Positions 25,511-35,170 of a stretch of 64,000 bases of DNA are shown one piece after another. Every line of letters starts with the position of its first letter. The stretch's first letter is position 1. The stretch lies in contig CAVZMO010000051.1 in assembly GCA_963776195.1 (NCBI GenBank), positions 8,534 to 72,533 of the forward strand, in the 5' to 3' direction. Under the pieces are notes generated by a model. It was given only the letters and a program-made list of their open reading frames with translations. It ran no database searches and was not told the origin of the DNA. The position numbers were made by a program, and so were the translations under genes. The DNA is from CAVZMO01 sp963776195. Its GTDB lineage: Bacteria > Nitrospirota > Thermodesulfovibrionia > Thermodesulfovibrionales > SM23-35.

Positions 25511-25735
25511 TTATCCTTGAATGATGCCTGAAAAAAGCCAAGAACTTCCTGATACGTCGTTATCCTTTTCTTCCTCTTGTCCTTCGATTTCGACTTCCGG
25601 ATCTATTATTTCATCGTCTTCTTTAGAGCCGAATTTTTTGACCAGACGCCGCTGTCTTTTCTCCTCCTGCTTTTTTTGACGCGACAATTCTTTTCTTCTC
25701 TTTTCACCCTTATACGTTCCAGCACGCTTTGCCAA
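25511..25735 (-). CDS. Conserved small basic protein
   Basis: 74 residues. The first 35 are lysine/arginine-rich (YKGEKRRKELSRQKKQEEKRQRR), and the remainder is acidic with a hydrophobic C-terminus. No domain is assigned; such small basic/acidic proteins recur in related genomes. GGAGG precedes the start at about 8 nt. It is intact, unlike its neighbours, and lies convergent to vorB. Confidence 0.6.
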   Translation of the reverse strand: MAKRAGTYKGEKRRKELSRQKKQEEKRQRRLVKKFGSKEDDEIIDPEVEIEGQEEEKDNDVSGSSWLFSGIIQG

Positions 25736-25923
25736 TGTGACCTCCTTGATTTTTTTTACAGGATTATATCACGGAGGACGTGGAGAATGCTAAACACTTA
25801 TCGGATGAGGAGAGGAAATTACGTATAAAATAGCTCTCCCGAATTTATTTTTTTCATGTATAATGTGTTATGATGTTTTTCTTCTACAGTTTTCTGGCGA
25901 GATAATTTTTTCTACCAAAAACC

Positions 25924-25952
25924 TTGACAAAAAAAAACATCTCTGGTAATAT
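25924..25952 (+). promoter_or_regulatory. Promoter of the str/S10 operon
   Basis: TTGACA (25924-25929), 17-bp spacer, TAATAT (25947-25952), with the expected start at about 25959. It precedes rpsL by about 48 nt. No rpoBC genes lie upstream, so this is the likely operon promoter. Confidence 0.7.
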
Positions 25953-26006
25953 TTTCTCTTGCTGTAGAGATCCAGCTTTAACAATTAAACAATTGACGGA
26001 GGTAAA

Positions 26007-26378
26007 GTGCCAACTATAGCACAGCTAGTAAAAAACGGGCGTGAAAAGGTCAGAGTTAAGACCAAAAGCCCTGCATTGAAATCATGTCCTCAAAAAAGAG
26101 GAGTATGTGTGAGGGTTTACACCACGACGCCTAAGAAACCCAACTCGGCATTGAGGAAGGTTGCAAGAGTCAGACTTATGACGGGGATGGAAGTCACTGC
26201 GTATATCCCGGGAGTGGGTCATAACCTTCAGGAACATTCTATTGTGATGATTAGAGGTGGAAAGGTAAAAGACCTTCCCGGCGTGAGATATCACATCATA
26301 AGAGGAACCCTTGATTCTATGGGTGTTGCGGATAGAAGAAGGGGGAGATCAAAATACGGGGCCAAGAAGCCCAAATAA
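26007..26378 (+). CDS. rpsL: Ribosomal protein S12
   Basis: 123 residues, starting at GTG 26007 behind GGAGG. The decoding-centre loop TTTPKKPNSALRKVARVRL is intact, with the lysine whose mutation confers streptomycin resistance in other species. It is the first gene of the str operon and is unbroken. Confidence 0.98.
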   Translation: MPTIAQLVKNGREKVRVKTKSPALKSCPQKRGVCVRVYTTTPKKPNSALRKVARVRLMTGMEVTAYIPGVGHNLQEHSIVMIRGGKVKDLPGVRYHIIRGTLDSMGVADRRRGRSKYGAKKPK

Positions 26379-26391
26379 GAGAGAGTTATAA

Positions 26392-26863
26392 ATGCCAAGA
26401 AGAAGAGTTGTTGAAAAAAGAGAGATTTTGCCGGATCCGAAATACAACAGTAAAATCGTCTGCAAATTTATGAATGCTATCATGGAGAGCGGTAAGAAAT
26501 CCACAGCTGAAAGAATTTGCTACGGTGCTTTCGAGATTTTAAAACAAAAGACGGGGAGTGACCCTTTGAAGGTATTCAAGACGGCTCTCGAAAATGCAAA
26601 GCCTGTTTTGGAGGTCAAACCGAGGAGGGTCGGCGGCGCGACGTATCAGGTGCCGGTGGAAATAAGGCCTCACAGGCGTACCGCACTTGCTTTCAGGTGG
26701 ATTATCAATTACTCGAGAGCCAGAGCAGAAAAGACGATGCAGGGAAAGGCTGGCAGGGGAATTAATGGATGCGTTTAACAATACGGGTTCTTCCATTAAG
26801 AAAAAGGAAGATACCCACAAAATGGCCGAGGCTAATAAGGCTTTTGCCCATTATAGATGGTAG
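26392..26863 (+). CDS. rpsG: Ribosomal protein S7, one frameshift
   Basis: Continuous frame from MPRRRVVEKREILPDPKY through EKTMQGKAGRG, then an apparent stop at 26778. Restoring the frame from about 26745 gives AGELMDAFNNTGSSIKKKEDTH and HKMAEANKAFAHYRW, the normal S7 C-terminus. A one-base insertion in the run CAGGGAAAGGCTGG explains it. Corrected length is 156 residues, as usual. S7 nucleates the 30S head and is essential, so this is most likely a sequence error. Confidence 0.93.
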
Positions 26864-26881
26864 TAAGAAAAGAGGAGAAAG

Positions 26882-28959
26882 GTGTCGAGATTTCCATTAG
26901 AGAAAACACGCAATATCGGTATCATGGCGCACATAGACGCGGGGAAAACTACGACCACCGAACGGATTCTCTATTACACAGGTGTTACCTACAAGATTGG
27001 AGAGGTGCACGATGGCACTGCTGTGATGGACTGGATGGTTCAGGAGCAGGAGAGAGGTATTACCATCACCTCCGCCGCTACAACATGTTACTGGAAAGGT
27101 TTTAGAATCAATATCATAGACACCCCGGGACATGTCGATTTTACGATCGAAGTAGAAAGGTCTTTGAGAGTACTCGATGGAGCAGTTGCCGTGTTTGATT
27201 CTGTTGCGGGTGTTGAGCCTCAGTCGGAGACGGTCTGGAGGCAGGCGAATAAATACGGTGTGCCCCGGATTGCGTTTATGAATAAAATGGACAGGGTGGG
27301 CGCAGATTTTTTTATGAGCGTAGCTACTATGATAGAACGCCTCGATGCAAATCCTGTTGCCGTTCAGATACCTATCGGATCGGAGGACAAATTCAGGGGG
27401 CCGGTAGACCTTGTCAGGATGAAGGCGATCTATTTTGATGACGAGACGTTAGGCGCAAATTATACGGAAGGAGACATCCCCGAGGAACTTCTCCCCGTGG
27501 CGAAGGAATACCGGGAGAAAATGCTTGAGGCTTTAGCCGATACGGACGATTCACTCATGGAAAAATATCTTAATAAAGAAGAGATAAGCGTTGAAGAGAT
27601 AAGGGGGGCTTTGAGAAAAGGCACGTTGGAACTGAAGCTTACTCCCGTCATCTGCGGCTCTTCATTCAGGAACAAGGGGGTCCAGATTTTACTTGATGCT
27701 ATAGTTGATTATCTCCCATCACCGATTGATATCCCGCCTGTTGTGGGAAAGGTGCCCGGAAGTGAATCCGTAATTGTGAGACATCCCGACGAGAAAGAAC
27801 CCTTTTCTGCCATTGCCTTTAAGGTCATGACAGACCCCTTTGTGGGGCAACTCACCTTTATCAGGGTTTATTCAGGCGTTCTGAGTGCGGGTTCTTATGT
27901 ATACAACTCAACAAAAGATAAAAAGGAAAGAGTCGGAAGACTTCTGAAGATGCACGCCAACAAGCGTGAGGAAGTGAAAGAAGTCTCTGCCGGCGACATT
28001 GCAGCCGTAGTCGGACTTAAGTATACCCTTACGGGAGACACACTCTGCGAAGAGAAGAATCCGATTATTCTTGAGGCGATGGAATTTCCCGAGCCGGTCA
28101 TGTCTGTTGCAATCGAACCGAAGACAAAAGCGGATCAGGAAAAGCTTTCTCAATCATTGGCGAAACTCGCCCAGGAAGACCCGTCATTCCAGGTCTCTTT
28201 TAATGAAGAGACGGGACAAACAATTATATCCGGCATGGGAGAGCTTCACCTTGAGATAATTGTAGACAGGCTTCTCAGAGAATTTAAGGTCGGCGCCAAT
28301 GTCGGAAGGCCGCAGGTTGCGTATAAAGAGACAATAAGGGCGGCAGCCAAGGCCGAAGGAAAGTTTATCCGGCAGACAGGAGGCCGCGGGCAATATGGAC
28401 ACGTATTCATCAGGATCGAGCCGTTGGAGCCCGGTAAGGGAGTTGAATTTGAGAATAAAATCGTGGGCGGTACGGTTCCGAGGGAATTTATCAACCCTAT
28501 TGAAAAAGGAATAAGGGAGGCAGCGGACAGGGGAATCCTTGCCGGTTATCCCGTTGTCGATATAAAAGCAACGCTGTATGACGGGTCATACCATGAGGTT
28601 GACTCTTCTGAAATGGCGTTCAAGATAGCAGGATCAATGGCGTTTAAAGAAGCAGCCAAGAGTGCAAAACCCGTTCTTCTTGAACCGATTATGAGCATCG
28701 AGACGTAACCCCCGAGGAGTATCTCGGCGATGTTATCGGAGATCTCAATTCCCGTCGCGGAAGGGTTCTGAATATAGAGAGAAGGGGCAATGTCCAGGTG
28801 ATTAAAGCACAGGCCCCGTTGGCAGAAATGTTCGGCTATGCAACCGATTTAAGATCGAAAACTCAGGGCAGGGCTACATATACTATGCAATTCTCCCATT
28901 ACGATGAAGTTCCAAAAGGAGTTTCTGAAGGAATTATAGCAGTGGTAAAGGGCGGGTAA
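26882..28959 (+). CDS. fusA: Elongation factor G, one frameshift
   Basis: Translational GTPase. G1 AHIDAGKTTTTERIL, G3 DTPGHVDF and G4 NKMD are intact. The frame ends in MSIET at 28708, then continues in the next frame as TPEEYLGDVIGDLNSRRGRV and GYATDLRSKTQG to the stop at 28957-28959. Corrected length is about 692 residues, the normal EF-G size. The indel lies at 28700-28710. Start is GTG 26882 with GAGGAGAAAG upstream. The gene is essential, so a sequence error is the best explanation. Confidence 0.93.
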
Positions 28960-28981
28960 TGTTTTTCGAAGAGGAGGAAAT

Positions 28982-30181
28982 ATGGCTAAGGCTAAATTTG
29001 AGAGGGTAAAGCCCCATGCGAACGTAGGGACGATAGGGCACGTAGACCACGGGAAGACGACATTGACCTCGGCGATCACAAAGGTATTGGCATTGAAGGG
29101 AGGGGCGCAGTTCAGGTCATTTGACAGCATAGACAATGCGCCTGAAGAGAAGGCAAGGGGGATAACGATAGCGACGGCGCATGTTGAATATGAGACGGAC
29201 AAGAGGCATTATGCGCATGTAGACTGTCCGGGTCATGCGGATTATATAAAGAATATGATAACGGGAGCGGCGCAGATGGACGGCGCGGTCCTGGTGGTAT
29301 CGGCGGCGGACGGACCGATGCCGCAGACGAGGGAGCACATACTGCTTGCGAGGCAGGTAGGGGTGCCGTACATCGTGGTCTTCATGAATAAAGTAGATAT
29401 GGTAGATGACCCCGAGTTGTTGGACTTGGTGGAGCTTGAGGTGAGGGAGTTATTGACGAAGTATCAATTTCCCGGGGACAAGATACCGGTGATAAGGGGC
29501 AGTGCATTGAAGGCGATGAACAGCACGAGCACGGAAACGACCGCAGAGGAGTACAAGAGCATATGGGAACTGATGGATGCGGTAGATGCCTACATACCGA
29601 CGCCTGAGAGGCCGATAGACAAGCCGTTTTTGATGCCGATAGAAGATGTATTTTCGATATCGGGAAGAGGGACGGTGGTAACCGGGAGAGTAGAGAGAGG
29701 GATCGTAAAGGTAGGAGAAGAGGTAGAGATCGTCGGGTTGGGAGAGACGCGGAAGACGGTAGCGACGGGAGTGGAGATGTTCAGGAAGCTGCTGGATGAA
29801 GGCCGAGCAGGAGACAACATAGGGGTGTTATTGAGAGGCATAGGGAAGGACGAGGTAGAGAGGGGGCAGGTCTTAGCGAAGCCCGGGAGCATAACGCCGC
29901 ACACGAATTTCAAGACAGAGGTGTATATATTGACGAAGGAAGAAGGCGGGAGGCATACACCGTTTTTCAAGGGATACAGGCCGCAGTTTTATTTCAGGAC
30001 GACGGATGTGACCGGGGTGGCGCAGCTTCCCGAGGGAGTAGAGATGGTAATGCCCGGTGATAATGTAGCCCTGACAGTGGAACTCATAACTCCGATAGCG
30101 ATGGAAGAAGGTTTAAGGTTTGCTATAAGAGAAGGCGGACGGACTGTCGGTGCAGGTGTTGTTACACAGGTGCTGGGGTAG
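28982..30181 (+). CDS. tuf: Elongation factor Tu
   Basis: 399 residues. GHVDHGKTTL, DCPGHADY and NKVD are present. Codon use is odd: abundant ATA for Ile, GCG/ACG for Ala/Thr and TTG/CTG for Leu up to about 30040, after which it returns to the style of neighbours. A GAGGAGG ribosome site lies at 28971-28977. EF-Tu binds aminoacyl-tRNA; there may be a second copy elsewhere. Confidence 0.98.
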   Translation: MAKAKFERVKPHANVGTIGHVDHGKTTLTSAITKVLALKGGAQFRSFDSIDNAPEEKARGITIATAHVEYETDKRHYAHVDCPGHADYIKNMITGAAQMDGAVLVVSAADGPMPQTREHILLARQVGVPYIVVFMNKVDMVDDPELLDLVELEVRELLTKYQFPGDKIPVIRGSALKAMNSTSTETTAEEYKSIWELMDAVDAYIPTPERPIDKPFLMPIEDVFSISGRGTVVTGRVERGIVKVGEEVEIVGLGETRKTVATGVEMFRKLLDEGRAGDNIGVLLRGIGKDEVERGQVLAKPGSITPHTNFKTEVYILTKEEGGRHTPFFKGYRPQFYFRTTDVTGVAQLPEGVEMVMPGDNVALTVELITPIAMEEGLRFAIREGGRTVGAGVVTQVLG

Positions 30182-30206
30182 GTAAAAAGTTAAAAGGTAA
30201 GAGTGA
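30182..30206 (+). repeat. Heptad-like AAAAGTT spacer repeat
   Basis: AAAAAGTTAAAAGGTAAGAG fills part of the tuf-rpsJ spacer. It is a member of the degenerate AAAAGTT-type spacer repeats seen again near 34810 and 41412. Confidence 0.45.
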
Positions 30207-30213
30207 GATAAAG

Positions 30214-30519
30214 GTGAATCAAAAGATAAGAATAAAATTAAAGGCTTACGATCACAGGATTCTTGACAGGTCTGTGAAAGAAATTGTGGATACCGTCCAG
30301 AGGACGGGTGCGAGGATTGCCGGTCCGGTTCCGTTGCCGACGCGAATCAGCAGGGTGACTGTTCTCAGATCTCCTCATGTGGACAAGAAATCGAGGGAAC
30401 AGTTTGAAATAAGGACCCATAAGAGGCTTCTAGATATCGTAGATCCGACACCGCAGACGGTAGATGCACTTATGAAATTGGAACTGGCGGCAGGGGTTGA
30501 TGTCGAGATAAAGCTGTGA
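30214..30519 (+). CDS. rpsJ: Ribosomal protein S10
   Basis: 101 residues with LKAYDHRILDRSVKEIV and the FEIRTHKRLLDI loop typical of S10. Start is GTG 30214, with AGTGAGATAAAG upstream. S10 is also a NusB partner in antitermination. It opens the S10 cluster. Confidence 0.97.
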   Translation: MNQKIRIKLKAYDHRILDRSVKEIVDTVQRTGARIAGPVPLPTRISRVTVLRSPHVDKKSREQFEIRTHKRLLDIVDPTPQTVDALMKLELAAGVDVEIKL

Positions 30520-30584
30520 TAAAGATGAGCCCGTTAATAAATTCATCGGTTCGATAAAAAAGAGATATTTGGAGATAGATATTC

Positions 30585-31196
30585 ATGGTAGGAATATTAG
30601 GGAAAAAACTCGGAATGACGCAGATTTTTACAGAGGACGGCAGGGCATGCCCAGTCACGGTGATTGAAGCCGGACCGTGTTGTGTGGTTCAGGTGAAGAC
30701 TGCTGATAGGGATGGGTATGAGGCTGTTAAAATAGGCTTTCTGGAAGTGAAAGAGAAGAAATTGAACAAACCTGAATCGGGTGTCTTCAAAAAAGCCGGT
30801 GTTAAACCTTGCAGGATATTAAAAGAATACCCCATCAGCGGCTTAAAGGTCGGCGAATTCTTGACGGTCGAAAAATTTGCTAAGGGAGACAGGGTGTCCG
30901 TTTCCGGTATATCTAAAGGCAAAGGATTTCAGGGTGTTATGAAAAGGCATCATTTTTCCGGAGGTCCAGGCTCCCACGGATCGATGTTTAACCGCGCGCC
31001 AGGGTCTATAGGCGCCAGTTCGTATCCGTCGAGGGTATGGAAAAATCAAGGGATGCCCGGCCACATGGGCTCAGAGAGAGTGACAGTCAAAAACATTGAG
31101 GTAGTAGATGTTAGGGCTGACCAGAACCTCCTCCTGATAAAAGGAGCGGTCCCGGGTGGGACGGGAACAATTGTAGAGATTAAAAAGGAAGATTAA
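30585..31196 (+). CDS. rplC: Ribosomal protein L3
   Basis: 203 residues; the N-terminus GILGKKLGMTQIF and the GGPGSHGSMFNRAPGSIG loop are family hallmarks. It is one nucleotide from rplD, indicating coupling. Confidence 0.97.
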   Translation: MVGILGKKLGMTQIFTEDGRACPVTVIEAGPCCVVQVKTADRDGYEAVKIGFLEVKEKKLNKPESGVFKKAGVKPCRILKEYPISGLKVGEFLTVEKFAKGDRVSVSGISKGKGFQGVMKRHHFSGGPGSHGSMFNRAPGSIGASSYPSRVWKNQGMPGHMGSERVTVKNIEVVDVRADQNLLLIKGAVPGGTGTIVEIKKED

Positions 31197-31197
31197 T

Positions 31198-31827
31198 ATG
31201 CCAGAGGTTGAAATAAAAGATAGGAACAACAATATTGTCGGGAAGATCACGCTGAGTGATGAGGTGTTCGGCATCCATGCCAAGGACGGGGTTATTCACG
31301 GGGCGATTGTTAATTTCCTCGCAAATCAGAGACAGGGCACTCACGCGACCAAAACAAAGGGACTCGTTCGCGGAGGAGGCAAAAAACCATGGAAACAGAA
31401 AGGTACCGGCAGGGCGCGTGCAGGGAGTATCAGATCACCTCTGTGGAGGGGAGGAGGAATTACCTTCGGTCCACAACCGAGAGATTATTCCTACAGTATC
31501 CCGAAAAAAGTTAAAAGGCTTGCACTCCTGGCAGCTTTCCAGGAGAAACTTGCGAGTGACGGTATTGTAATTTTAGATAATTTCGCCATCGAGAAGCCGA
31601 AGACAAAAGAGATGGTTTCGATCTTAAAAAGCCTTGGTCTCGATAATAGAAGTGTGCTGATTGTGCTTCCTGAAAAAGAAGATGTGGTGACACTTTCCGC
31701 ACGTAACATACCAGCGGTGGGCATTGCGAGGGCATCGGATCTTAACACATATGATATCGTTGCTTTCAATACGCTGTTGATGACAAAAGATGCAATTGCA
31801 AGATTAGAGGAAATAAAGGGATCATGA
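31198..31827 (+). CDS. rplD: Ribosomal protein L4
   Basis: 209 residues. The long exit-tunnel loop rich in GGGKKPWKQKGTGRARAGS is intact. L4 can act as a transcription regulator of the S10 operon in E. coli; no matching leader is visible here. It overlaps rplW by 4 nt (ATGA). Confidence 0.97.
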   Translation: MPEVEIKDRNNNIVGKITLSDEVFGIHAKDGVIHGAIVNFLANQRQGTHATKTKGLVRGGGKKPWKQKGTGRARAGSIRSPLWRGGGITFGPQPRDYSYSIPKKVKRLALLAAFQEKLASDGIVILDNFAIEKPKTKEMVSILKSLGLDNRSVLIVLPEKEDVVTLSARNIPAVGIARASDLNTYDIVAFNTLLMTKDAIARLEEIKGS

Positions 31828-32114
31828 AAAACATTTATTCGGTAATTAAAAGACCGCTTTTTACCGAAAAGGGCGGTCATCTGAAGGAAGTGCAGAACAA
31901 GATACTCGTCGAAGTCTCAAGAGATGCCAACAAAATAGATATCAAAAAGGCGATAGAAGAGATTTTCAAGGTAAAGGTTGACAGAGTTGCAACAATAAAC
32001 ACGCAGGGCAAATGGAAAAGACACGGAAGGTCCCTGGGTAAAAGACCTGATAGAAAAAAGGCGATTATCACCCTTAAGAAGGGTGAAAAACTAGATTTTG
32101 TTGAAGGTGCGTAA
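31824..32114 (+). CDS. rplW: Ribosomal protein L23
   Basis: 96 residues; begins MKNIYSVIKRPLFTEK and ends with the usual KGEKLDF segment. Tunnel-exit protein that docks trigger factor and SRP. Translationally coupled on both sides (ATGA and TAATG). Confidence 0.97.
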   Translation: MKNIYSVIKRPLFTEKGGHLKEVQNKILVEVSRDANKIDIKKAIEEIFKVKVDRVATINTQGKWKRHGRSLGKRPDRKKAIITLKKGEKLDFVEGA

Positions 32115-32932
32115 TGGGAATAAAAAAATATAATCCAACATCCCCCGGAAGAAGATTTCAGACGGTATCGGATTTTGCCGATATAACGACCGATACACCG
32201 CACAAGCCACTGTTGCTTCCCCTGAAAAAAACCGGCGGCAGAAACAATAGTGGTCGCGTCACTTCATGGCACAGGGGCGGCGGCAACAGAAGGACTTTTA
32301 GAATCATTGATTTTAAAAGGAATAAGATAGGGGTACCGGCGAAGGTGAGCACGATAGAGTACGATCCTAATAGAACTGCGAGGGTAGCTCTTCTTCACTA
32401 TAGGGACGGCGAGAAAAGATATATCGTAGCGCCCGCAGGTCTTCATGTGGGAGACGAGGTCGTTTCCGGCAGGGGTGCGGAAATAAAGGTCGGGAATGCG
32501 CTTCCCTTAGGAGACATGCCCTTAGGAACTTTTATCCACAATATTGAGTTGAGGCCCGGTGAAGGCGCTAAACTTGTCAGAAGTGCGGGTTCTTCGGCAC
32601 AGCTTATAGCAAAAGAAGATAAGTATGTTCAGGTTAAACTCTCATCGGGTGAAGCCCGGTTCGTCCCTGCCAATTGTATTGCGACCGTCGGACAGGTCAG
32701 CAATGTTGAGCATGAAAATATCTCTTACGGGAAGGCAGGAAGAATGAGATGGTTCGGGAGAAGACCTATTGTAAGAGGTGTTGCGATGAATCCGATAGAC
32801 CATCCTCTGGGAGGCGGAGAAGGTAAGGCTTCAGGTGGAAGACCTGCCTGTACACCTTGGGGAAAACCTGAAGGGGTTAAGACCAGGCACAATAAGAGAA
32901 CAGACAGATTAATTATTAAGAGGAGGAAGTAG
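32114..32932 (+). CDS. rplB: Ribosomal protein L2
   Basis: 272 residues. The C-terminal MNPIDHPLGGGEGKASGG and GKPEGVKTR motifs near the peptidyl-transferase centre are intact. Its ATG shares one base with the rplW stop. Confidence 0.98.
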   Translation: MGIKKYNPTSPGRRFQTVSDFADITTDTPHKPLLLPLKKTGGRNNSGRVTSWHRGGGNRRTFRIIDFKRNKIGVPAKVSTIEYDPNRTARVALLHYRDGEKRYIVAPAGLHVGDEVVSGRGAEIKVGNALPLGDMPLGTFIHNIELRPGEGAKLVRSAGSSAQLIAKEDKYVQVKLSSGEARFVPANCIATVGQVSNVEHENISYGKAGRMRWFGRRPIVRGVAMNPIDHPLGGGEGKASGGRPACTPWGKPEGVKTRHNKRTDRLIIKRRK

Positions 32933-32933
32933 G

Positions 32934-33218
32934 TTGGCGAGGTCTCTAAAGAAAGGTCCCTTTGTGGATGAAAAGCTCATGAAAAAGGTAAAGGCGATGA
33001 TGGAGAGTGGGGAAAAGAAGCTTATTAAGACTTGGTCAAGGCGTTCAACCATAGTGCCGGAGTTTATCGGTTATACTTTTGCCGTGCATAACGGCAGGAA
33101 ATTTGTGCCGGTGTATGTCACGGAAAATATGGTAGGTCACAAGCTTGGTGAATTTTCTCCCACGAGAACATTTAAAAGCCATGCAGGCTCTGATAAGGCC
33201 GCGGCTGCAAAAGGGTAG
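32934..33218 (+). CDS. rpsS: Ribosomal protein S19
   Basis: 94 residues; MARSLKKGPFVDEKLMKKV, ends GSDKAAAAKG. Start is TTG 32934, two bases after the rplB stop, with AGGAGG in the end of rplB. 30S head protein. Confidence 0.96.
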   Translation: MARSLKKGPFVDEKLMKKVKAMMESGEKKLIKTWSRRSTIVPEFIGYTFAVHNGRKFVPVYVTENMVGHKLGEFSPTRTFKSHAGSDKAAAAKG

Positions 33219-33226
33219 AGTTTATT

Positions 33227-33562
33227 ATGGAGTCAAAGGCGATATTAAAATATGCGAGGATCACGCCCAGGAAGGCGCGAAGGGTAGTAGATCTTATAAG
33301 ATATAAAAATGCAGGAGATGCCGTTCTCTTTCTAAAGTTCATGCCATACAGAGGCGCAAAGTTTGTCGAAAAACTTCTCAAGTCTGCAATGGCCAATGCG
33401 GAACAGAAGAAGGCTGTTAACCCGGAAGAGATGAAGATCGTAACGGCCCTTGTCGATCAGGGACCGGTTATGAAAAGGGTTGAGCCGAGGGCGCAGGGTA
33501 GGGCAAATGTCATTCGAAAAAGAACATGCCATATAACATTGGTTTTGTCCGAAGAAGGTTAA
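33227..33562 (+). CDS. rplV: Ribosomal protein L22
   Basis: 111 residues with PRKARRVVDLIR and the tunnel-loop stretch GPVMKRVEPRAQGRANVIRK. The short gaps on either side keep it in the operon. Confidence 0.97.
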   Translation: MESKAILKYARITPRKARRVVDLIRYKNAGDAVLFLKFMPYRGAKFVEKLLKSAMANAEQKKAVNPEEMKIVTALVDQGPVMKRVEPRAQGRANVIRKRTCHITLVLSEEG

Positions 33563-33574
33563 GAGGAGGTAGAT

Positions 33575-34222
33575 TTGGGTCAAAAGACGCATCCAATAGG
33601 AGTTCGGCTCGGGATCATAAAGACCTGGGATTCAAGGTGGTATGCCGGCAAGGGCTATAGCGATTTACTCATTGAAGACATTACGATCAGAAGGGCCCTT
33701 AAGGAAAGATTGTATCACGCCGGAGTGCCTAAGATAGAGATTGAACGTGCCGGGCAAAATATGAGGGTGATTATTCATACCGCAAGGCCTGGAATAATTA
33801 TCGGGAAAAAGGGAGCGGAAGTCGAAAAGCTCAGGAAGGACCTTAAGGAAATGACGGGTAAAGAGGTTTCCATTGACATAAAAGAAATCAGAAAACCTGA
33901 AGTGGACGCACAACTCGTTGCAGAAAATGTAGCACTTCAACTCGAGAAAAGGGTGGCTTTCAGGAGGGCTATGAAAAAGTCCGTGGCTTCCGCCCTGCGG
34001 TTTGGCACTTTAGGAGTGAAGATATCCTGCTCCGGAAGGCTTGCAGGAGCTGAAATAGCGCGCTCGGAGTGGTACAGGGAAGGGAGAGTCCCTCTCCATA
34101 CATTCAGAGCTGATATTGATTATGGTTTTGCAAGGGCGAGGACGACGTACGGGGTTATAGGAGTTAAGGTGTGGATGTACCATGGCGATATCCTGCCTGA
34201 AAGTAGAACCAGGGAAATTTAG
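33575..34222 (+). CDS. rpsC: Ribosomal protein S3
   Basis: 215 residues; KH domain with IIIGKKGAEVEKLR and the family start GQKTHPIGVRLGI. TTG start at 33575 behind AGAGGAGG. mRNA entry-site protein. Confidence 0.97.
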   Translation: MGQKTHPIGVRLGIIKTWDSRWYAGKGYSDLLIEDITIRRALKERLYHAGVPKIEIERAGQNMRVIIHTARPGIIIGKKGAEVEKLRKDLKEMTGKEVSIDIKEIRKPEVDAQLVAENVALQLEKRVAFRRAMKKSVASALRFGTLGVKISCSGRLAGAEIARSEWYREGRVPLHTFRADIDYGFARARTTYGVIGVKVWMYHGDILPESRTREI

Positions 34223-34230
34223 GTGACACT

Positions 34231-34650
34231 ATGCTGATGCCAAAAAAGGTTAAATTCAGAAAGATGCAGAAGGGGAATATGAACGGAAAGGCCTATAGCG
34301 GCGCTGACGTTTCATTCGGAGAATTCGGATTAAAGGCGATCGAGCCGGGCTGGGTTTCGAGCCAGCAGATTGAAGCGGCCAGGATCGCGATTACCCGTCA
34401 CGCCAAGCGGGGCTGCAAGGTATGGATAAGGATCTTCCCCGATAAGCCGATAACAAAGAAGCCGGCTGAGACAAGAATGGGCAAAGGTAAAGGCGCTCCC
34501 GAATATTGGGTTGCCGTTGTGAAGCCGGGGCGGGTTCTCTATGAGATGTCTGGGGTGACCGAGGCGACTGCCAAAGAGGCTATGCGCCTTGCCTCGCATA
34601 AATTGCCGGTGGCAACAAGATTTGTGAAGCGTGACGAGGAGGTTCTGTGA
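34231..34650 (+). CDS. rplP: Ribosomal protein L16
   Basis: 139 residues; MLMPKKVKFRKMQKG and RMGKGKGAPEYWVA are typical. It ends in GTGA shared with the rpmC start, showing coupling. Confidence 0.97.
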   Translation: MLMPKKVKFRKMQKGNMNGKAYSGADVSFGEFGLKAIEPGWVSSQQIEAARIAITRHAKRGCKVWIRIFPDKPITKKPAETRMGKGKGAPEYWVAVVKPGRVLYEMSGVTEATAKEAMRLASHKLPVATRFVKRDEEVL

Positions 34651-34844
34651 GACCATCTGAAGTGAGAGGGATGACAATAGATGAATTGACGCAGAAAGAG
34701 CAGGATTTGAGGAAGGAGCTTTTCAACCTCAGGTTTCAGCAGGCTACTGGTGAAATAGAGAACCCCATGCGTATCCGGATCGTGCGGAAAGATATTGCAA
34801 AGGTGTTGACGGTAAGAAGTGAAAAGTTAAAAGTGAAGGGTTAA
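34647..34844 (+). CDS. rpmC: Ribosomal protein L29
   Basis: 65 residues; GTG start shared with the rplP stop. The family motif DLRKELFNLRFQQATGE is intact. The last residues, SEKLKVKG, are encoded by AAAAGTTAAAAGTGAAG-type repeat sequence, so the spacer repeat has extended the C-terminus. Confidence 0.95.
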   Translation: MRPSEVRGMTIDELTQKEQDLRKELFNLRFQQATGEIENPMRIRIVRKDIAKVLTVRSEKLKVKG

Positions 34845-34906
34845 AAGTCAACGAATTCCAACGTAATGACCTTTAACTCTCAACTCAGAACTTTTAATTT
34901 AAAGTG
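34815..34906 (+). repeat. Imperfect inverted heptad repeat
   Basis: GTGAAAAGTTAAAAGTGAAGG (read as several AAAAGTT-like units) at 34818-34845 is answered by a degenerate complementary set (ACCTTTAACTCTCAACTCAG, CTTTTAATTT) at 34869-34903. It fills the rpmC-rpsQ gap and enters the rpmC coding end. Confidence 0.55.
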
Positions 34907-34914
34907 AGGGAGAA

Positions 34915-35142
34915 GTGGCTAAAAAGATTTATACAGGAAAAATTATCAGCAATAAGATGGATAAGACTGTTGTTGTCGCAGTAACGAGGCTTTTTCAGCA
35001 CCCTGTATATAAGAAAACGGTAAAACGGGTGACAAAATTTAAGGCCCATGATGAGAACAACAAATGCCAGATTGGCGATATCGTGAAGATTATTGAAACG
35101 AGACCTCTAAGCAAAGACAAAAGATGGCTAATAATAGAATAG
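34915..35142 (+). CDS. rpsQ: Ribosomal protein S17
   Basis: 75 residues; GTG start at 34915 after GAGGGAGAA. S17 OB-fold features KIYTGKIISNKMDKTVVV and KIIETRPLSKDKRW are intact. Confidence 0.97.
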   Translation: MAKKIYTGKIISNKMDKTVVVAVTRLFQHPVYKKTVKRVTKFKAHDENNKCQIGDIVKIIETRPLSKDKRWLIIE

Positions 35143-35170
35143 AGGTTCGAGTTGATTGGAGTGATCTAAG

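Noticed and set aside
26740..26790. Programmed frameshift in rpsG
   Set aside because: No slippery heptamer or stimulatory stem is evident, and many unrelated genes nearby also carry indels; sequence error is simpler.
28695..28715. Programmed frameshift in fusA
   Set aside because: EF-G is not known to use frameshifting; the indel fits the local error cluster.
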